From contig VDFB02000003.1 in NCBI GenBank assembly GCA_007258455.2, positions 37,079,733 to 37,143,732 of the forward strand: DNA of 64,000 nucleotides, written 5' to 3'. The stretch is from Sequoia sempervirens (lineage: Eukaryota; Streptophyta; Pinopsida; Cupressales; Cupressaceae). How positions within the stretch are numbered: position 1 is the stretch's first letter; each line of letters starts with the position of its first letter. The position numbers and the translations under genes were made by a program. This document shows, piece by piece, positions 38,098 to 49,345 of this stretch. The notes below the pieces were generated by a model that was not told where the DNA came from, searched no databases, and saw only the letters and a program-made list of their open reading frames with translations.

Positions 38098-39960
38098 AGA
38101 TGTTTATATTGTCCAACGCCTGCCAATTGATGAAGTGGTGTGCAAAGGTGAATAAATAGAATCCTCCAAGAGTGATGGAGAAGATGGTAGCACCAAATAT
38201 ATTGTGGAGACCTTTGATGCGGACCTCGAGGAGGAGTTAACTCAATAGTTAAATAATGTTGAAGAGGAAGAAGAGAAGCAACCTTCTAAGGAAGAGAAGG
38301 AATCAAGTGATAAGATGGAGGATACTGAACCTCCAACTGAGGAGCATGATGAAAGCCCCAAAAATGATGAAGAAATACTTCTCTCAGAGGAGCAAGAAGA
38401 GTGAGAAAAGAAAGAACATGAAGAAGTACCACCTCAATGTGAAGAAGAGGAAAAGAAAGAAGAAGATGAACACCAAGAAGAGGCTAAAACCCACAAGATC
38501 CCAAAAAAGGAGCATCCTGAGGAACATGGGCATGAAGAAGAAGAAGAAAATAAGACTGCCGAAGGGGAAGATAGCCCCAAAGGGCATACAACCAGTGAGT
38601 CTTCACAAAAGGAAACTGTATTCATTCATGATTTGGATGAAGAAGGAGAAAGGATCAAGCAACAGACCCTAGGCAGTAAAGTGATGGAGATTGAACACAC
38701 CCATGAAGAAGAAGATGATCATGAATCACCATGGGGGGAATCTTAGATGCCTAAATTGCTTGAGAAGAAATTGGAGAAGAAAACTCCTACCCCAAGGGAC
38801 CTAAAGGCAAGGCTGGAGGCTATCTTGGCCCAAGCCTAGGTCAATAAAAAGAAAGAGAAGAAACCTAAGGTCATATCTCAGCTGACAATGGAGGCCTCTG
38901 GAACTAGAACCATGCAAATAGCCACCCCAATGGTGAATGAAGGGGTAAACTACAACGTCTCCACCCTTGATCTAGGAATCACCATGCGGGAGTAGAAGAT
39001 CGAACACCTCCAAGGGTCTATTGCCACCATCGTGCATCAGATGCACAAGGATAATATTTCAAAGGAGGAACTAAAAGCACAGGTGGTTGATTTGACAACC
39101 TTTATTCAGCAATGGTCATTAGTGGAAGAGCTTCCCACCACCACAATTACTGTCCAAGGACCATATTGATCAGCTTGAGAAAATAAATAATTGGACAAAA
39201 TCCACAGAGGATTGGTTCAGACAGGTCATCTACAATGGAAACATGGGCATCGACCATGCAGTTAGAACCACCAACAAATTCCTAGAGCTGTAGAGTGTAT
39301 TCAAGGGAATAAGGAAGTTCTACACCGACTTCCCCGAGCTATACAGTATCATGTACCCCAAACTTGAGGCCATCCTCAAGGTACCTGATGGATCCTGGGA
39401 AAATGAATTTTCTCTGGCTAAAGGCAATCATTGGTTCGTGGAGATGTGGAAACTGAGCCTTGACCACAAAAAAAGAGGTATTTGAACAAGTGCTTCGTGA
39501 GGTGGAGATTGAAATTGACTAGATCAAGGAAGTCTAGGCTATTTGTGAAGAATATATAAAGTTGATAATAAACATTGATGTGCCCATCGTTGAGTGAGAT
39601 CCTGAAAAGATAAATCCCTACTTTCACAAGAAAATGGAAAACGGCACTGCGGATGCGCTAATGCCAGATTTTATGGGTTTTGCTACTCAAGCCTTCTCTC
39701 AGTCCGAGCAGGTGATTAAGAATGCACAAAAATTTGACAAGCACTAGGATACTGTCACGAACATGTCAAGAAGGCTAAATTTCCAAGTGATCCAATCTGA
39801 TATATTGGAATGGAACAAGCTCCAAGTGTTGATTGAAAAAATTGTGGAATATGCCACTGTGAAGAAAAGTGAAGGCAACCCTGTTATTGATGATGAGTTC
39901 CTCACTATGTAGCTGCAACAAAGGGAAATCAACAAAAGAAAAAATTGCTACAGTGTTACC
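38098..39960 (+). pseudogene. Degenerate Glu/Lys-rich retroelement-type ORF
   Basis: A decayed frame starts near 38,098 (VDVYIVQRLPIDEVVC) and continues through a very acidic low-complexity part at about 38,215-38,700 (runs of E with K, H and S). A more ordinary part follows (38,880-39,480: ISKEELKAQVVDLTTFIQQ, then after a frameshift NMGIDHAVRTTNKFLEL and KFYTDFPELYSIMYPKLEAI). At least five in-frame stops interrupt it, four of them TAG. There is no CCHC knuckle and no polymerase. Its position before a Ty3/gypsy protease fragment and between direct repeats suggests a gag or accessory ORF, but I do not recognise the family. Confidence 0.45.
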
Positions 39961-41030
39961 ACATGAAGAAAAAATAGGGAAAAAGACAAAGAATGTATTT
40001 TAAATTGTAATATATTTGGGGGTAGGTGAAATCCTAGTTTGTAGTGGATCTTGGCCATTCATTTTTCTTTTGGAACACTATAAATAGGGGGTCTCCTCTC
40101 ATTTTCAAGAGAGATTTGAGTTGTTGTAAAGGCATGCTACAAAATTTTTAATTGAAGTTCATTAGATTTAAGTGGACTCTTGAGTTTCTATTGCAAGTTA
40201 CATGGTTCTTCTCCCATAGTTAGTTAACTTGAAGTAGATTTGCTTTGTTGTTCTTCATTTTTTAGCTTGCTTTAGTAAATTAGATAATGTTGTTCATTAG
40301 TTTTGAAGCATTCTGATGTGTGTTGGCAACCTTTTTCTTCCATACTTTTTATTGTTTATTGATGATAGATAGCTGTGTAAAGTTAGTCTGGACTTAAATT
40401 GAAAGCTGCTCTAAATTTCCTTTGTTTTTTCATGCTTATTGTGAATGAATGATTGAATATCTGCAGTCCTTAGAAGCTTGCACAAATTTCATTAGACTGT
40501 GATTTAATCTGGTTAAGTGAAATTTTGTTTTAGGAAGGTTGTCTGCAATAGAATCCTCCATGATCACTATTCACTGCTGAATTTCAGATCCAGGAACCTT
40601 CTCTCTTCCCTTCCCTTTTTCCTTTTTTTGATAAATAACCTATGCTAAGGTTCATTGCACATTGTAAAGCCAAATCTAGATTTGAAATAGGAGTTTATGA
40701 CTATTTTTTGAACTTGCAGCAATTACACACTAACTTCCCCATCTCAAGAACTCCATTTTAAGATCCAACTTCCCTCCAACTTAACTTCATAAGTCTTCCC
40801 TATGATTACCAAAAAAATCACATCAAACATCAACTAAGAAATTCCATGCATGCCAAGACCTGACACCCGAGAGACTTTGGGGTGATTTTCAACAACTTGT
40901 TGTTGGAGAATTCCTTTCAAGAGAGGTAGTGCACCTACACATTTCCTATGTTGAGAAGGTCCAAAAATACCCATCAACAAGTTCGTGCATTTCACAATCA
41001 TATCTTGCTTCAGATTAATGTTGTGGTGGT
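39961..41030 (+). other. LTR/leader-like stretch with TATA box
   Basis: No coding frame is recognised. CTATAAATAGGGGGTCTCCT at 40,078 is a typical plant LTR core promoter. The following text is AT-rich and leader-like. It may be the LTR remnant of the element whose decayed ORF precedes it. Confidence 0.35.
40079..40086 (+). promoter_or_regulatory. TATA box (TATAAATA)
   Basis: Followed by a G run and CT-rich text, as in many plant LTR promoters. Confidence 0.45.
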
Positions 41031-41036
41031 TGCTAC

Positions 41037-41284
41037 TTAGGGGGAGTAGTCAGATGTTCAAAAATTTAGATATTTGGTTTAGATCTTAGAGATATTTGTC
41101 ATTGATGTCAAAGGGGGAGAAGAGTCATGTGAAAAACTAGTGATTATCTTAGGAGAAGAGCCTTATGGGGAGAATGATTATGTGAAAGTGTTGAGGAGAA
41201 GATGAGTCAAAACCTAAGCAGGAGTTAGTTGCATTGATGGTGTTTTTCACATCATGTATTGTTATCAATGTCAAAGGGGGAGAT
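41037..41284 (+). mobile_element. 3' untranslated end of a Copia element with repeated polypurine tracts
   Basis: Three purine tracts occur before the LTR: TTAGGGGGAGTAG (41,037), TCAAAGGGGGAGAAGAG (41,107) and TCAAAGGGGGAGA (41,271). Only the last abuts the LTR and should be the active primer. Several polypurine tracts before the 3' LTR are a known feature of the Sirevirus branch of Copia. The upstream end of this fragment was not found. Confidence 0.6.
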
Positions 41285-42529
41285 TGTTGGATGTTGTGGT
41301 TGTGTTTCTGATATGTGGTTGTCATTGATGTTAACACTATTAGCATAAATGCATTTAAAGTTGTATGTCAAGCATATTGAGAAAATTGTAATAAATGAGT
41401 TGCAGGTTGTTAGTGGTGAAGTAATGTTCTATCTGTCGGTGAGTTCTATACGTTGTTGATCATAGGTTGTGGACTAAAGAGTTTGTTACTGAGTGTATCT
41501 AGTATATCCACGTTGAGTTTCAGATATCCACATGCAGATTTGATTGAGTTATGAAGATTTCCATTTTGATAGTTTTGATGTTTCTTCAATTAGTGTTTCT
41601 GATTGAAGATGATGCTATTTCAGTTAGTTCAATTGTTGTGGATGCTTCTCTTGTGATTCATGATTCTTGTGGATGTTTCTAGATTATGCTCTATCTTTGT
41701 TGCACGTTTGCATTGAACATTGTGATTGTGGTTGGCAATTTTGTCTTGCGTGTTCATGTTTTTCTTGTTCTTGGCCAATATAGTGTTTGTAGCGTGTTGT
41801 GGATCTTTGAGGAGAAATTAATTGGAGTGTTTTCATGTTGGATATGTTGATTTGGGTCCTCACTAACTTTTGGTCGACCTTGGTTGATTCACATTGATAA
41901 TCTTTAATGTTTTGGGCTGACACTTTATATTCATTTTATTATTTCTTTGTGGCCAACTTGTAGTGATGAAATTTTTTGTTGCGGATATATAAGAGCGATT
42001 TTTTATTTGAATTTAAGGGTGGAAAAAGGCTACCAAATGTGTGTATGCATGAATAATGTTCTAAATCATTCGAAGGTAGAGTAGAGTGTGAAGAAGAGTG
42101 AAGAAGAGTGGAGAAGTGTTCATGTGCTTAATTGGAACTGTAATAAGGTGTTAGCAGATGCTATTTTCTCAGTTCAAAATCTGGATGGCTTTAATTTGAA
42201 TCTCTTTATAAGACAGTGTGTCTTCCTTTGTAATTGAGTAGTGAGCTCTAGGTAGTGTGCCTGAATGCATGTGCATTACCTATATTTCATTTTCATTATA
42301 ATTTTAATAGGGTATAATCTTGTGGACTAACATCCACCATGGTTTTTCCCCTAACAGGGTTTCCACGTAAAAAATCTTAGTGTTATGTTTTTTTCTGATG
42401 TGTTGATGATTTATGTTTTCATGGTTAATAATTAGATCAAAGAATATGATTAATAAGTTGGATAAGTTTTGAATTTCTATGACAACTGATTCACCCCCCT
42501 CTTAGTTGTTTTCCCTTGTATTTCCAACA
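41285..42529 (+). mobile_element. Copia-type 3' LTR (Sirevirus-like)
   Basis: The segment begins TGTTGG and ends CCAACA, the standard TG...CA inverted ends, and is 1245 bp long. It follows directly on a polypurine tract (AAAGGGGGAGA). A TATA box TATATAAG lies at 41,986-41,993. No second LTR or pol is present in the window, so this is the 3' end of a truncated copy. It separates the acidic ORF region from the protease fragment at 42,506. Confidence 0.75.
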
Positions 42530-43793
42530 AAAAGAACCCCCACTGACATCTCCATCATGGAGTTACTGAAGATCTCAACTGAGCATAGAAAAATCCTAGT
42601 ATTGGATTCATCCACTGTCTCCGCAGATCTTGATGTTGACCAATTACAAGCTATGGCTAGACACATCACTACACCACATCTAACATTTTCTGACCAAGAC
42701 TTCCCCACCCAACCATCTCATAAATGCACTCTCCACCTTGAAGTCCCAGTCCATAATAATAAATTCAAAAGGGTCTTGGTGGATGGGGGTGCAGGTCTAA
42801 ATATCTGTTCACTTAAGATATTAAAGAATTTGGGATTCTCTAAGGACTCCATTGAAAAAGGTAAAGTTATTACAATCAAAGCATATGATGACCAGGAAAG
42901 AGTATCTCAAGGCACTATTCAACTCCCTATTTAAGTAGGGCCAGCCATCATGGAAACCACATGCCAGGTCCTTGACCTTGATTTACCTTATAATATCCTC
43001 CAAGGGTATTCATGGATCCATGGGATGTAGGCTATCACATCCACCTTCCATCAGTGCGTCAAATTCCCATATCAAAATCAAGAGGTCATAGTCCATGGTG
43101 ATCTTGAGCCCTTTTATTAGTGCAAGAAGCTAGAAACAAAGTACTATAAAATCCCTCAAGTCCCAAGGAATGATGAAGGTTGTACAACTCCATATGTAGA
43201 CCCAGCTACTTTAGCCTCCACTTTTGAGACAAAGACACCCATCATTCCTGACATCTCTGAAATTAAATTCATTATCCAAGACAATGGGTGTGGGGATTAC
43301 AAAATGAAGAATTTTTTTTGTTGTAATAGGAGAGTTAACTCAATCTCCTAGGTCTCACAAACAGCCCCAACCAATTGAAACATCATCCCAAACCTTCAAA
43401 GCAGACCCCTCCAAGTTTGGATGTTGGGGAAACATAAGTCGAGAAGTGGTAGATGAAAAAGACATATCAAGTTTGCTATACCAAGATGAAAGGCCCATGC
43501 CTGATCTTCCCATGGATGATAGCAGCAAAGGACTATAGATAATGCAAGGATGGGGCTATAATAAAAACAAGAAACTCAGACAAAATGACAATGGTCTTCT
43601 AGAGCCTATTATTCCTGAGAAGCACATAAGGAATCTTAGCCTCGCGTGTACTCCCCCAAAATTAACCATACTTGGCAAAGGTTCCTCGGTTAGGAAAGTC
43701 AAAGCTTCTCCCTCGGTTATGGTACTAATTACTTACCCTTTTGAGGACCCCCTAACTGACTTACCCATGATATTCGATTTTGACAATTTATAG
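42530..43793 (+). pseudogene. Ty3/gypsy protease and G-patch fragment
   Basis: The first part encodes a retropepsin-like domain: KRVLVDGGAGLNICSLKIL has the VDGGAxLNI signature that replaces DSG/DTG in Tat/Ogre-type plant elements. It is followed by YNILQGYSWIHG and STFHQCVKFP, a stretch typical of the same proteases. Two or more stops and a frameshift follow. A second piece (43,542-43,793) starts MQGWGYNKNKKLRQNDNG, similar to the G-patch found between protease and reverse transcriptase in Ogre-like elements. It ends IFDFDNL, and no reverse transcriptase follows. The fragment stops exactly where direct-repeat copy 2 begins. Confidence 0.75.
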
Positions 43794-43798
43794 ACCGT

Positions 43799-43925
43799 TC
43801 ATTTGATGATTTTATTAATCTTCATTGTTACACATAGAATTCAACATTTAATTAGATGGATCTTGCATGAAAAAGTTTAATTTTTAGGAGTTTGAAGATA
43901 AAAAATGGAAAACATGACATAATAG
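43799..43925 (+). repeat. Direct repeat, copy 2, right of retroelement cassette
   Basis: Colinear with 37,832-37,968, including 'agaattcaacatt', 'aaaaagtttaatttttaggagtt' in part and 'aacatgacataat'. The two copies enclose the 5.8-kb cassette of retroelement fragments. Confidence 0.8.
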
Positions 43926-45000
43926 ATTCAAATTCATTATTAGTGATGGTTGTGGGAAAACTTTTATTTTCAACTAATTTGGAAAACCTAAGCGCTTTCA
44001 TCAATGTTAATGCAAGTTTCCATTAATTATTTTGTGCCATAAAAAAATTAGCTTCATCATGTGCTTAGATAAATTCAAGTGACTTGACATAGTTGTTAAT
44101 GCAAGTTTCCATTTATTCATACCATTTACCTTTCTAACAGATAAAAAAAGGGAACTTTTTGTGCAATTGAAAATGCTTTTTGTCTTTCTAAGTTACCTCA
44201 TTGCCAAGGAAATAGTGAATAATTCCAAGATATAGCATCACAAACCCTTCTTTGAATTCATGCTCTTCATGGCTTGGTTATTTTTTTCATCATTCTCTAT
44301 GATAAATCAAGGAGCTTTTAAGGACAATCACAATGTGGTTTTGACAACAATAAGCACAAGATTCTCTAGTTTCCAAAGGTGGTAGCAACTTATACCCTGG
44401 GTTTGACACTTCTTTGCTCCTAAGCACTTGTTTGCACTCCAAATATTCCCTTCAAACCCTTCTTAACATTGATCAACACTTGCATGAAGCAATTTTGTAC
44501 AAATCCCTCAAAGTACTAGGTTTTACACAGTATAGTTGCAAAAAGAAACAAACTGTCCTCAATAACTCACGCAAAATGATGATTTAGAAACCCTCCTTTT
44601 GTCAACACATGCATATAGGCCTACATAAAATTAGTGCCAAGTTTCATATATTTTCACCAAATGCATCAAAAGTTATGGGTTTTTTGAAGCTCGCTATAAA
44701 CCCTAGGTTGGAGACAACAATGTTTGATAAGATATGCAATGTTTGATAAGTTACATTAATTATGCAATGTAAAGTAATGCTTTGAGTTTTAAAGATATGC
44801 AATGCAATGTAATCAGTGATATGAATATGTTTCATAAAATGCTTGGTGTGTTTCATAAAATGTAATGTAATCAACAGTATGGATATGTTTGAAAAAATGC
44901 ATTACTTACTTTCCTTGCAGTATGGATGTAGACATGTATAAAAAAAATTGTAGCATAGACATGTTTGATAAGATGCTTTGGTAGACATGTACGGAAAATG
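43926..45000. other. AT-rich DNA with short repeats, no gene
   Basis: From about 44,700 to 45,210 variants of 'gatatgtttcataaaatgc' and 'aatgcaatgtaatcag' recur irregularly and surround the fold-back at 45,007. No protein-coding frame is recognised. Confidence 0.5.
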
Positions 45001-45006
45001 TGGTTT

Positions 45007-45135
45007 CATAGAAAAAGGCAGTGAGTTGTTTGCAAGAATGTCTCAAAGAAATGTGGTCTCACATGGTGATGTCCATCGCCATGAGACCACATTTCTTGGA
45101 GGAATTTTTCCAAACAGCTCATTGCCTTCTTTCAT
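45007..45135. repeat. 129-bp fold-back with almost no loop
   Basis: Arms of about 60 nt pair over their whole length. AAGAAATGTGGTCTC and GAGACCACATTTCTT are perfect, GGCAGTGAGTTGTTTG against CAAACAGCTCATTGCC has scattered mismatches, and the centre CATGGTGATG/CATCGCCATG closes the stem. The length and mismatch pattern resemble a plant microRNA precursor or a small MITE. No known mature microRNA sequence was recognised. Confidence 0.8.
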
Positions 45136-45279
45136 AAAATGATTTGGTGTGTTTCATAAAATGCAATGTAATAAGCAATATCAATATGTTTCATAAAATG
45201 CATTACTTACTTTTGTTCTATGTGTGTTTGTGAACATGTAGCATTCAACGTCATGCCGAGGAAATGAGAAAAGCCCCTA

Positions 45280-45774
45280 ATGCCGAAAGAACGTGAAGTT
45301 AAAAATGCAAGGAGAAGAGAATAAAAAAGGAAAGCTAGTGAAGAAAAGGAATTGCAGCCCATACAGGAAGAAATTCCAGTACAATCTAAGAGAGATATCG
45401 AATTGGCAACACAAAGGGCATGAATGAACAAACTTCATGGAAGGACACAAATGGATCCCAAAGTTGGGGGCACATCATCAACCATAGGTGAAGTTCAATG
45501 CACACCATCTACAATATATCATGCTCAAAGTACAACAATCACATATCCAGTTGAAGACATACCATCAACAACATGCGGTTTTCCAAGTGCATCGAAAAAC
45601 ACATCTCCAGTTGAAGACACGCCATCAACAACATGTGGTTTTGAAAGTACATCAGTAAACACATCTCTATTTGAAGGAACTCCACATATGACATCTCAAG
45701 TTGGAGGTACAACATCATTTACATGTCAATCTCAAGGTATATCATCAATTTTACCTCCGATTGAAGGTACGTGA
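45280..45774 (+). pseudogene. Basic plus Pro/Ser/Thr-rich ORF, interrupted
   Basis: In one frame the sequence opens MPKEREVKNARRRE, meets a TAA, continues KRKASEEKELQPIQEE...LATQRA, meets a TGA, and then runs 116 codons from 45,424. The N-terminus is strongly basic. The later part contains imperfect repeats of PVEDTPSTTCGF about 20 residues apart. The frame ends at PPIEGT, where GAAGGTACGT could be a splice donor just before the tandem array. I do not recognise the family. A basic start followed by a low-complexity region is common in transposon-encoded proteins. Confidence 0.4.
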
Positions 45775-48512
45775 TCTCAGAGGCATTTTCCTGTGGTGGC
45801 GACTTTTCACTTGAGGAAAAAGTTGTCAAATGCAAGCAATGTAAAGATGCAAAGTGATGCAACTTTCGTTCTTCAACTCATGTGACCAAACAAACTATTC
45901 CAATGCATCTGGATGGGCACGTTTATGCTAGGCATGGTCCTCTTTCACACCCAAACACGCCAAATCACTTCAAGCTATGTTCAACCAGTTGAATCCCTTA
46001 AGAGTCCAAAGTGCAAAATGGTTGCAATATTCGATGGGTTGTTACTCAAATACCATGATGCTTAGAAACTTATCGTCTGAGCCTATGGGATCATGTTGGG
46101 ACCCTATACAATAACCTCTCTTGATTTTCACTATCTCGGAGGCGTTTTCCTGTGGTGGCAACTTTTCACTTGAGGAAAAAGTTGTCAAATGCAAGCAGTG
46201 TAAAGTTGCAAAGTGGTGCAACTCATGTGACCAAAAAAATTGTTCCAACATGTCTGGATGGGTACATTTACACTATTCATGGTCCTCTTTCACACCCAAA
46301 CATGTCAAACCACTCTGAGCTACATTCAACTGGTTGAATCCATTAAGAGTCCAAAGTGCAAAATGGTTGCAATCTTTGACGGGTTGTTACTCGGATACCA
46401 TGAAACTTAAAAACTTCTTGTTTGAGCCTATGGGATCACGTTAAGCCCCTCTACAATAACCTCTCTCAATTTTTTCTATCTCAGAGGCATTTTCCTTTGG
46501 TGGCGACTTTTTGTTTGAAGAAAAAAGTTGTCAAATGCAAGCAATGTAAAGTTGTAAAGTGGTGCAACTGTTGTTCTACAACTTGTGTGACCAAACGAAC
46601 TATTCCAACATGTTCAAATGGGAATGTTTACACTAGGCATGATCCTCTTTCACACCCAAACACACCGAATCTCTCTAAGCTACGTTCAACCGGTTGAATC
46701 CCTCAAGAGTCCAAAGTGCAAAATGGTTGCAATCTTTGACAGGTTGTTACTCGGCTACCGTGATGCTTAGAAACTTCTCAGACCTAAGCCTATGGGATTG
46801 TGTTGGGCCCTTCTACAATAACCTCTCTCGATTTTCGTTATCTCAGAGGTGTTTTCTTGTGGTCGCAACTTTTCGCTTGAGACAAAAGTTGTCAAATGAA
46901 GCAGTGTAAAGTTGCAATGTGGTGCAACTTTCGTTCTGCAACTCATGTGACCAAATGAATTGTTATAACATGTATGGATGGGTACTTTAATGCTAGGTAT
47001 AGTCCTCTTTTTCACCAAAACACATTGAATTGCTCTGAGCTGTGTTCAACCGACTAAATCCCTTAAGAGTCTAAAGTGCAAAATCACTGCAATCTTCGAC
47101 AGGTTGTTACCAAAATATTGTGATGCTTAGAAACTTCTTGTCTAATCCTATGGGATTGTGTTGGGCCCCTCTACAATAACCTCTCTCTATTTTCACTATC
47201 TCAGAGGTGTTTTCCCTTGGTGGTGACTTTTTGTTTGAAGAAAAAGTTGTCAAATGCAAGTAGTGTAAAGTTGCAAAGTGGTACAACTTTTGTTCTACAA
47301 CTCGTGTGACCAAATGAACTATTCCAACACATCTGGATGGGTACATTTACACTAGGCATGGTCCTCTTTCACACCCAAACATGCCAAATTGCTTTGAGCT
47401 ACATACAACGATTGAATCCCTTAAGAGTCCAAAGTGCAAAATGGCTACAATCTTCGACGTGTTGTTACTCGAATACCGTGATGCTTAGAAACTTATCATC
47501 TGATCCTATGGGATCATGTTGGGCCCTTCTATAATTACCTCTCTTTTTTTTTTCTATATCGAAGGCGTTTTTCCCATGGTGGCGAATTTTCGCTTGAGGA
47601 AAAAGTTAAATGCAAGCAGTGTAAAGTTACAAAGTGATGCAACTTTCATTTTGCAGCTCATGTGACCAAATGAAATGTTCCAATGCATTTGGATAGGTAC
47701 ATTTACACTAGGAATGGTCCTCTTTCACACCCAAACACGCCAAATCACTCCAAGCTACGTTCAACCAATTGAATCCCTTAAGAGTCCAAAGTGCAAAATG
47801 CCTACAATCTTTGACGGGTTGTTACTCAAATACCATGATGCTTAGAAACTTCTCATCTAAGACTATGGGATTATGTTGGGCCCCTCTACAATAACCTCTC
47901 TCGGTTTTCGCTATCTTAGAGGCATTTTCTCGTGGTGGTGACTTTTCGCTTGAGGAAAAAGTTGTCAAATGCAAGCAGTGTAAAGTTGCAAAGTGGTGCA
48001 ACTTTTATTCTGCAACTCGTGTGACCAAAAAAACTATGCCAACATGTCTAGATGGGTACGTTTACGCTAGGAATGGTCCATTTTTTCACCCAAAGATGTC
48101 GAATCACTCCAAGCTATGTTCAACCGGTTGAATCCCTTAAGAGTCCAAAGTGCAAAATGGTTGCAATCTTCAATGGTTTGTTGCTCAAATACCATGACAC
48201 TTAGAAAATTCTCGCCTAAGCCTATGGGAGCATGTTGGGCCCCTCTTCAATAACCTCTCTTGGTTTTCACTATCTCAGAGGTTTTTTCTCGTGGTGGCGA
48301 CTTTTCACTTGAGGAAAAATTGTCAAATGCAAGGAGTGTAAAGTTGCAAAGTGGTGCAACTTTCGTTCTGCAACTCATGTGACCAAAGAACTGTTCCAAT
48401 GCATCTGGATGGGTACATTTACGCTAGGCATAGTCCTCTTTCGCACCCAAACATGTCAAATCACTCTGAGCTACGTTCAACTGGCTAAATCCCTTAAGAG
48501 TTCAAACTGCAA
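45775..48512. repeat. Tandem array of about eight 358-bp units
   Basis: Units start at about 45,775, 46,134, 46,479, 46,841, 47,199, 47,557, 47,914 and 48,273. The last stops after about 240 bp. Each opens 'ctatctcagaggcgttttcc' or a variant, contains 'aaatgcaagcagtgtaaagt', 'cacccaaacacgccaaatc', 'aagagtccaaagtgcaaaat' and 'gatgcttagaaacttctc', and ends in a pyrimidine-rich run. That run plus 'tctcag' looks like a 3' splice site. One frame after it reads CGGDFSLEEKVVKCKQCKVA and KWCN, a C-x2-C-rich stretch, but no frame stays open through a whole unit. Frames annotated on either strand here are repeat translations. Confidence 0.85.
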
Positions 48513-49180
48513 TTGTTGTCACCGAATAGTGCACCCTTGATGAGATGCAAAACTCAACCTACTAGTGAAACATTGGATTTGGATATTCAATATCCATGAT
48601 GCATGGTTTTTCGTGCTCTAGAGTTATAAAACATGATGTGGCAACAGTTATAGGACCATGTTTCCCAATGATTTGTCATGTTATTTCACAAATAGAAAAT
48701 GGAATGAGGTTTTTTAACTTATTTAAATGATGAATATGGGAGAAATGTGATAAATGCACATGGGTGATGCATCTGAAAATCAAGCTTATATTGTTGTTCA
48801 TACGCATCTAATATCTTTAGAATATCATTAAAATTGACTTGTGCATTGATTTCATTTAATGAGAAGTCAAGTGTTGTGATATTAGTAGATGCAAATAAAT
48901 TTTGTTGGTTGGATCAACAACTATCATGTGTTTTGATGCATGTTCATACAAGTTCATAGTGGTATATATATGCTCGTGAGGTTTGAAACATCCACTTGTT
49001 CTATAGATGCAAATGCAATGATTGTTAAGCTTTAGAATCATAACCATTAGTTATTGGATGTCAGCCTCAACCATGAATTAAAAGCAATACATTTTGCTAT
49101 GATGTTTTTTTATGGGAAGGAGCTCTTATAGTTCATTTGAAACCTTTTGGTGTTAAAATCCTTGCCACTAGACAACAATA
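48513..49180. other. No gene recognised
   Basis: AT-rich DNA between the 358-bp array and the ATGAAGCATACATG repeats, with no coding signal that I can see. Confidence 0.4.
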
Positions 49181-49189
49181 GAACTCAAG

Positions 49190-49345
49190 AAGCATGAAGC
49201 ATACATGAAAATACATGAAGTATACACATGAATCATGAAGAATACACGTGAACACATGAATTATACATTGGAAGCATGACGCATACATGTGAATACGTGA
49301 AACATACATGTGAATAAGTGAAACATACATGTGAATAAGTGAAGC
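49190..49345. repeat. Short-unit repeat of ATGAAGCATACATGTGAATA type
   Basis: About eight degenerate copies of a roughly 20-bp unit. 'gaaacatacatgtgaataag' is perfectly repeated at 49,298 and 49,320. The minus-strand frame through it (repeating Ile-His-Met-Tyr-Val) is a repeat translation. Confidence 0.7.

Noticed and set aside
38256..38672. 138-codon Lys/Arg-rich ORF
   Set aside because: It is an alternative frame of the Glu-rich region, whose own frame continues far beyond on both sides.
46121..46697. MYND-type zinc-finger proteins in the tandem array
   Set aside because: KCKQCK...WC looks suggestive, but the spacing of later Cys/His is wrong and no unit stays open. It is kept only as a speculative finding.
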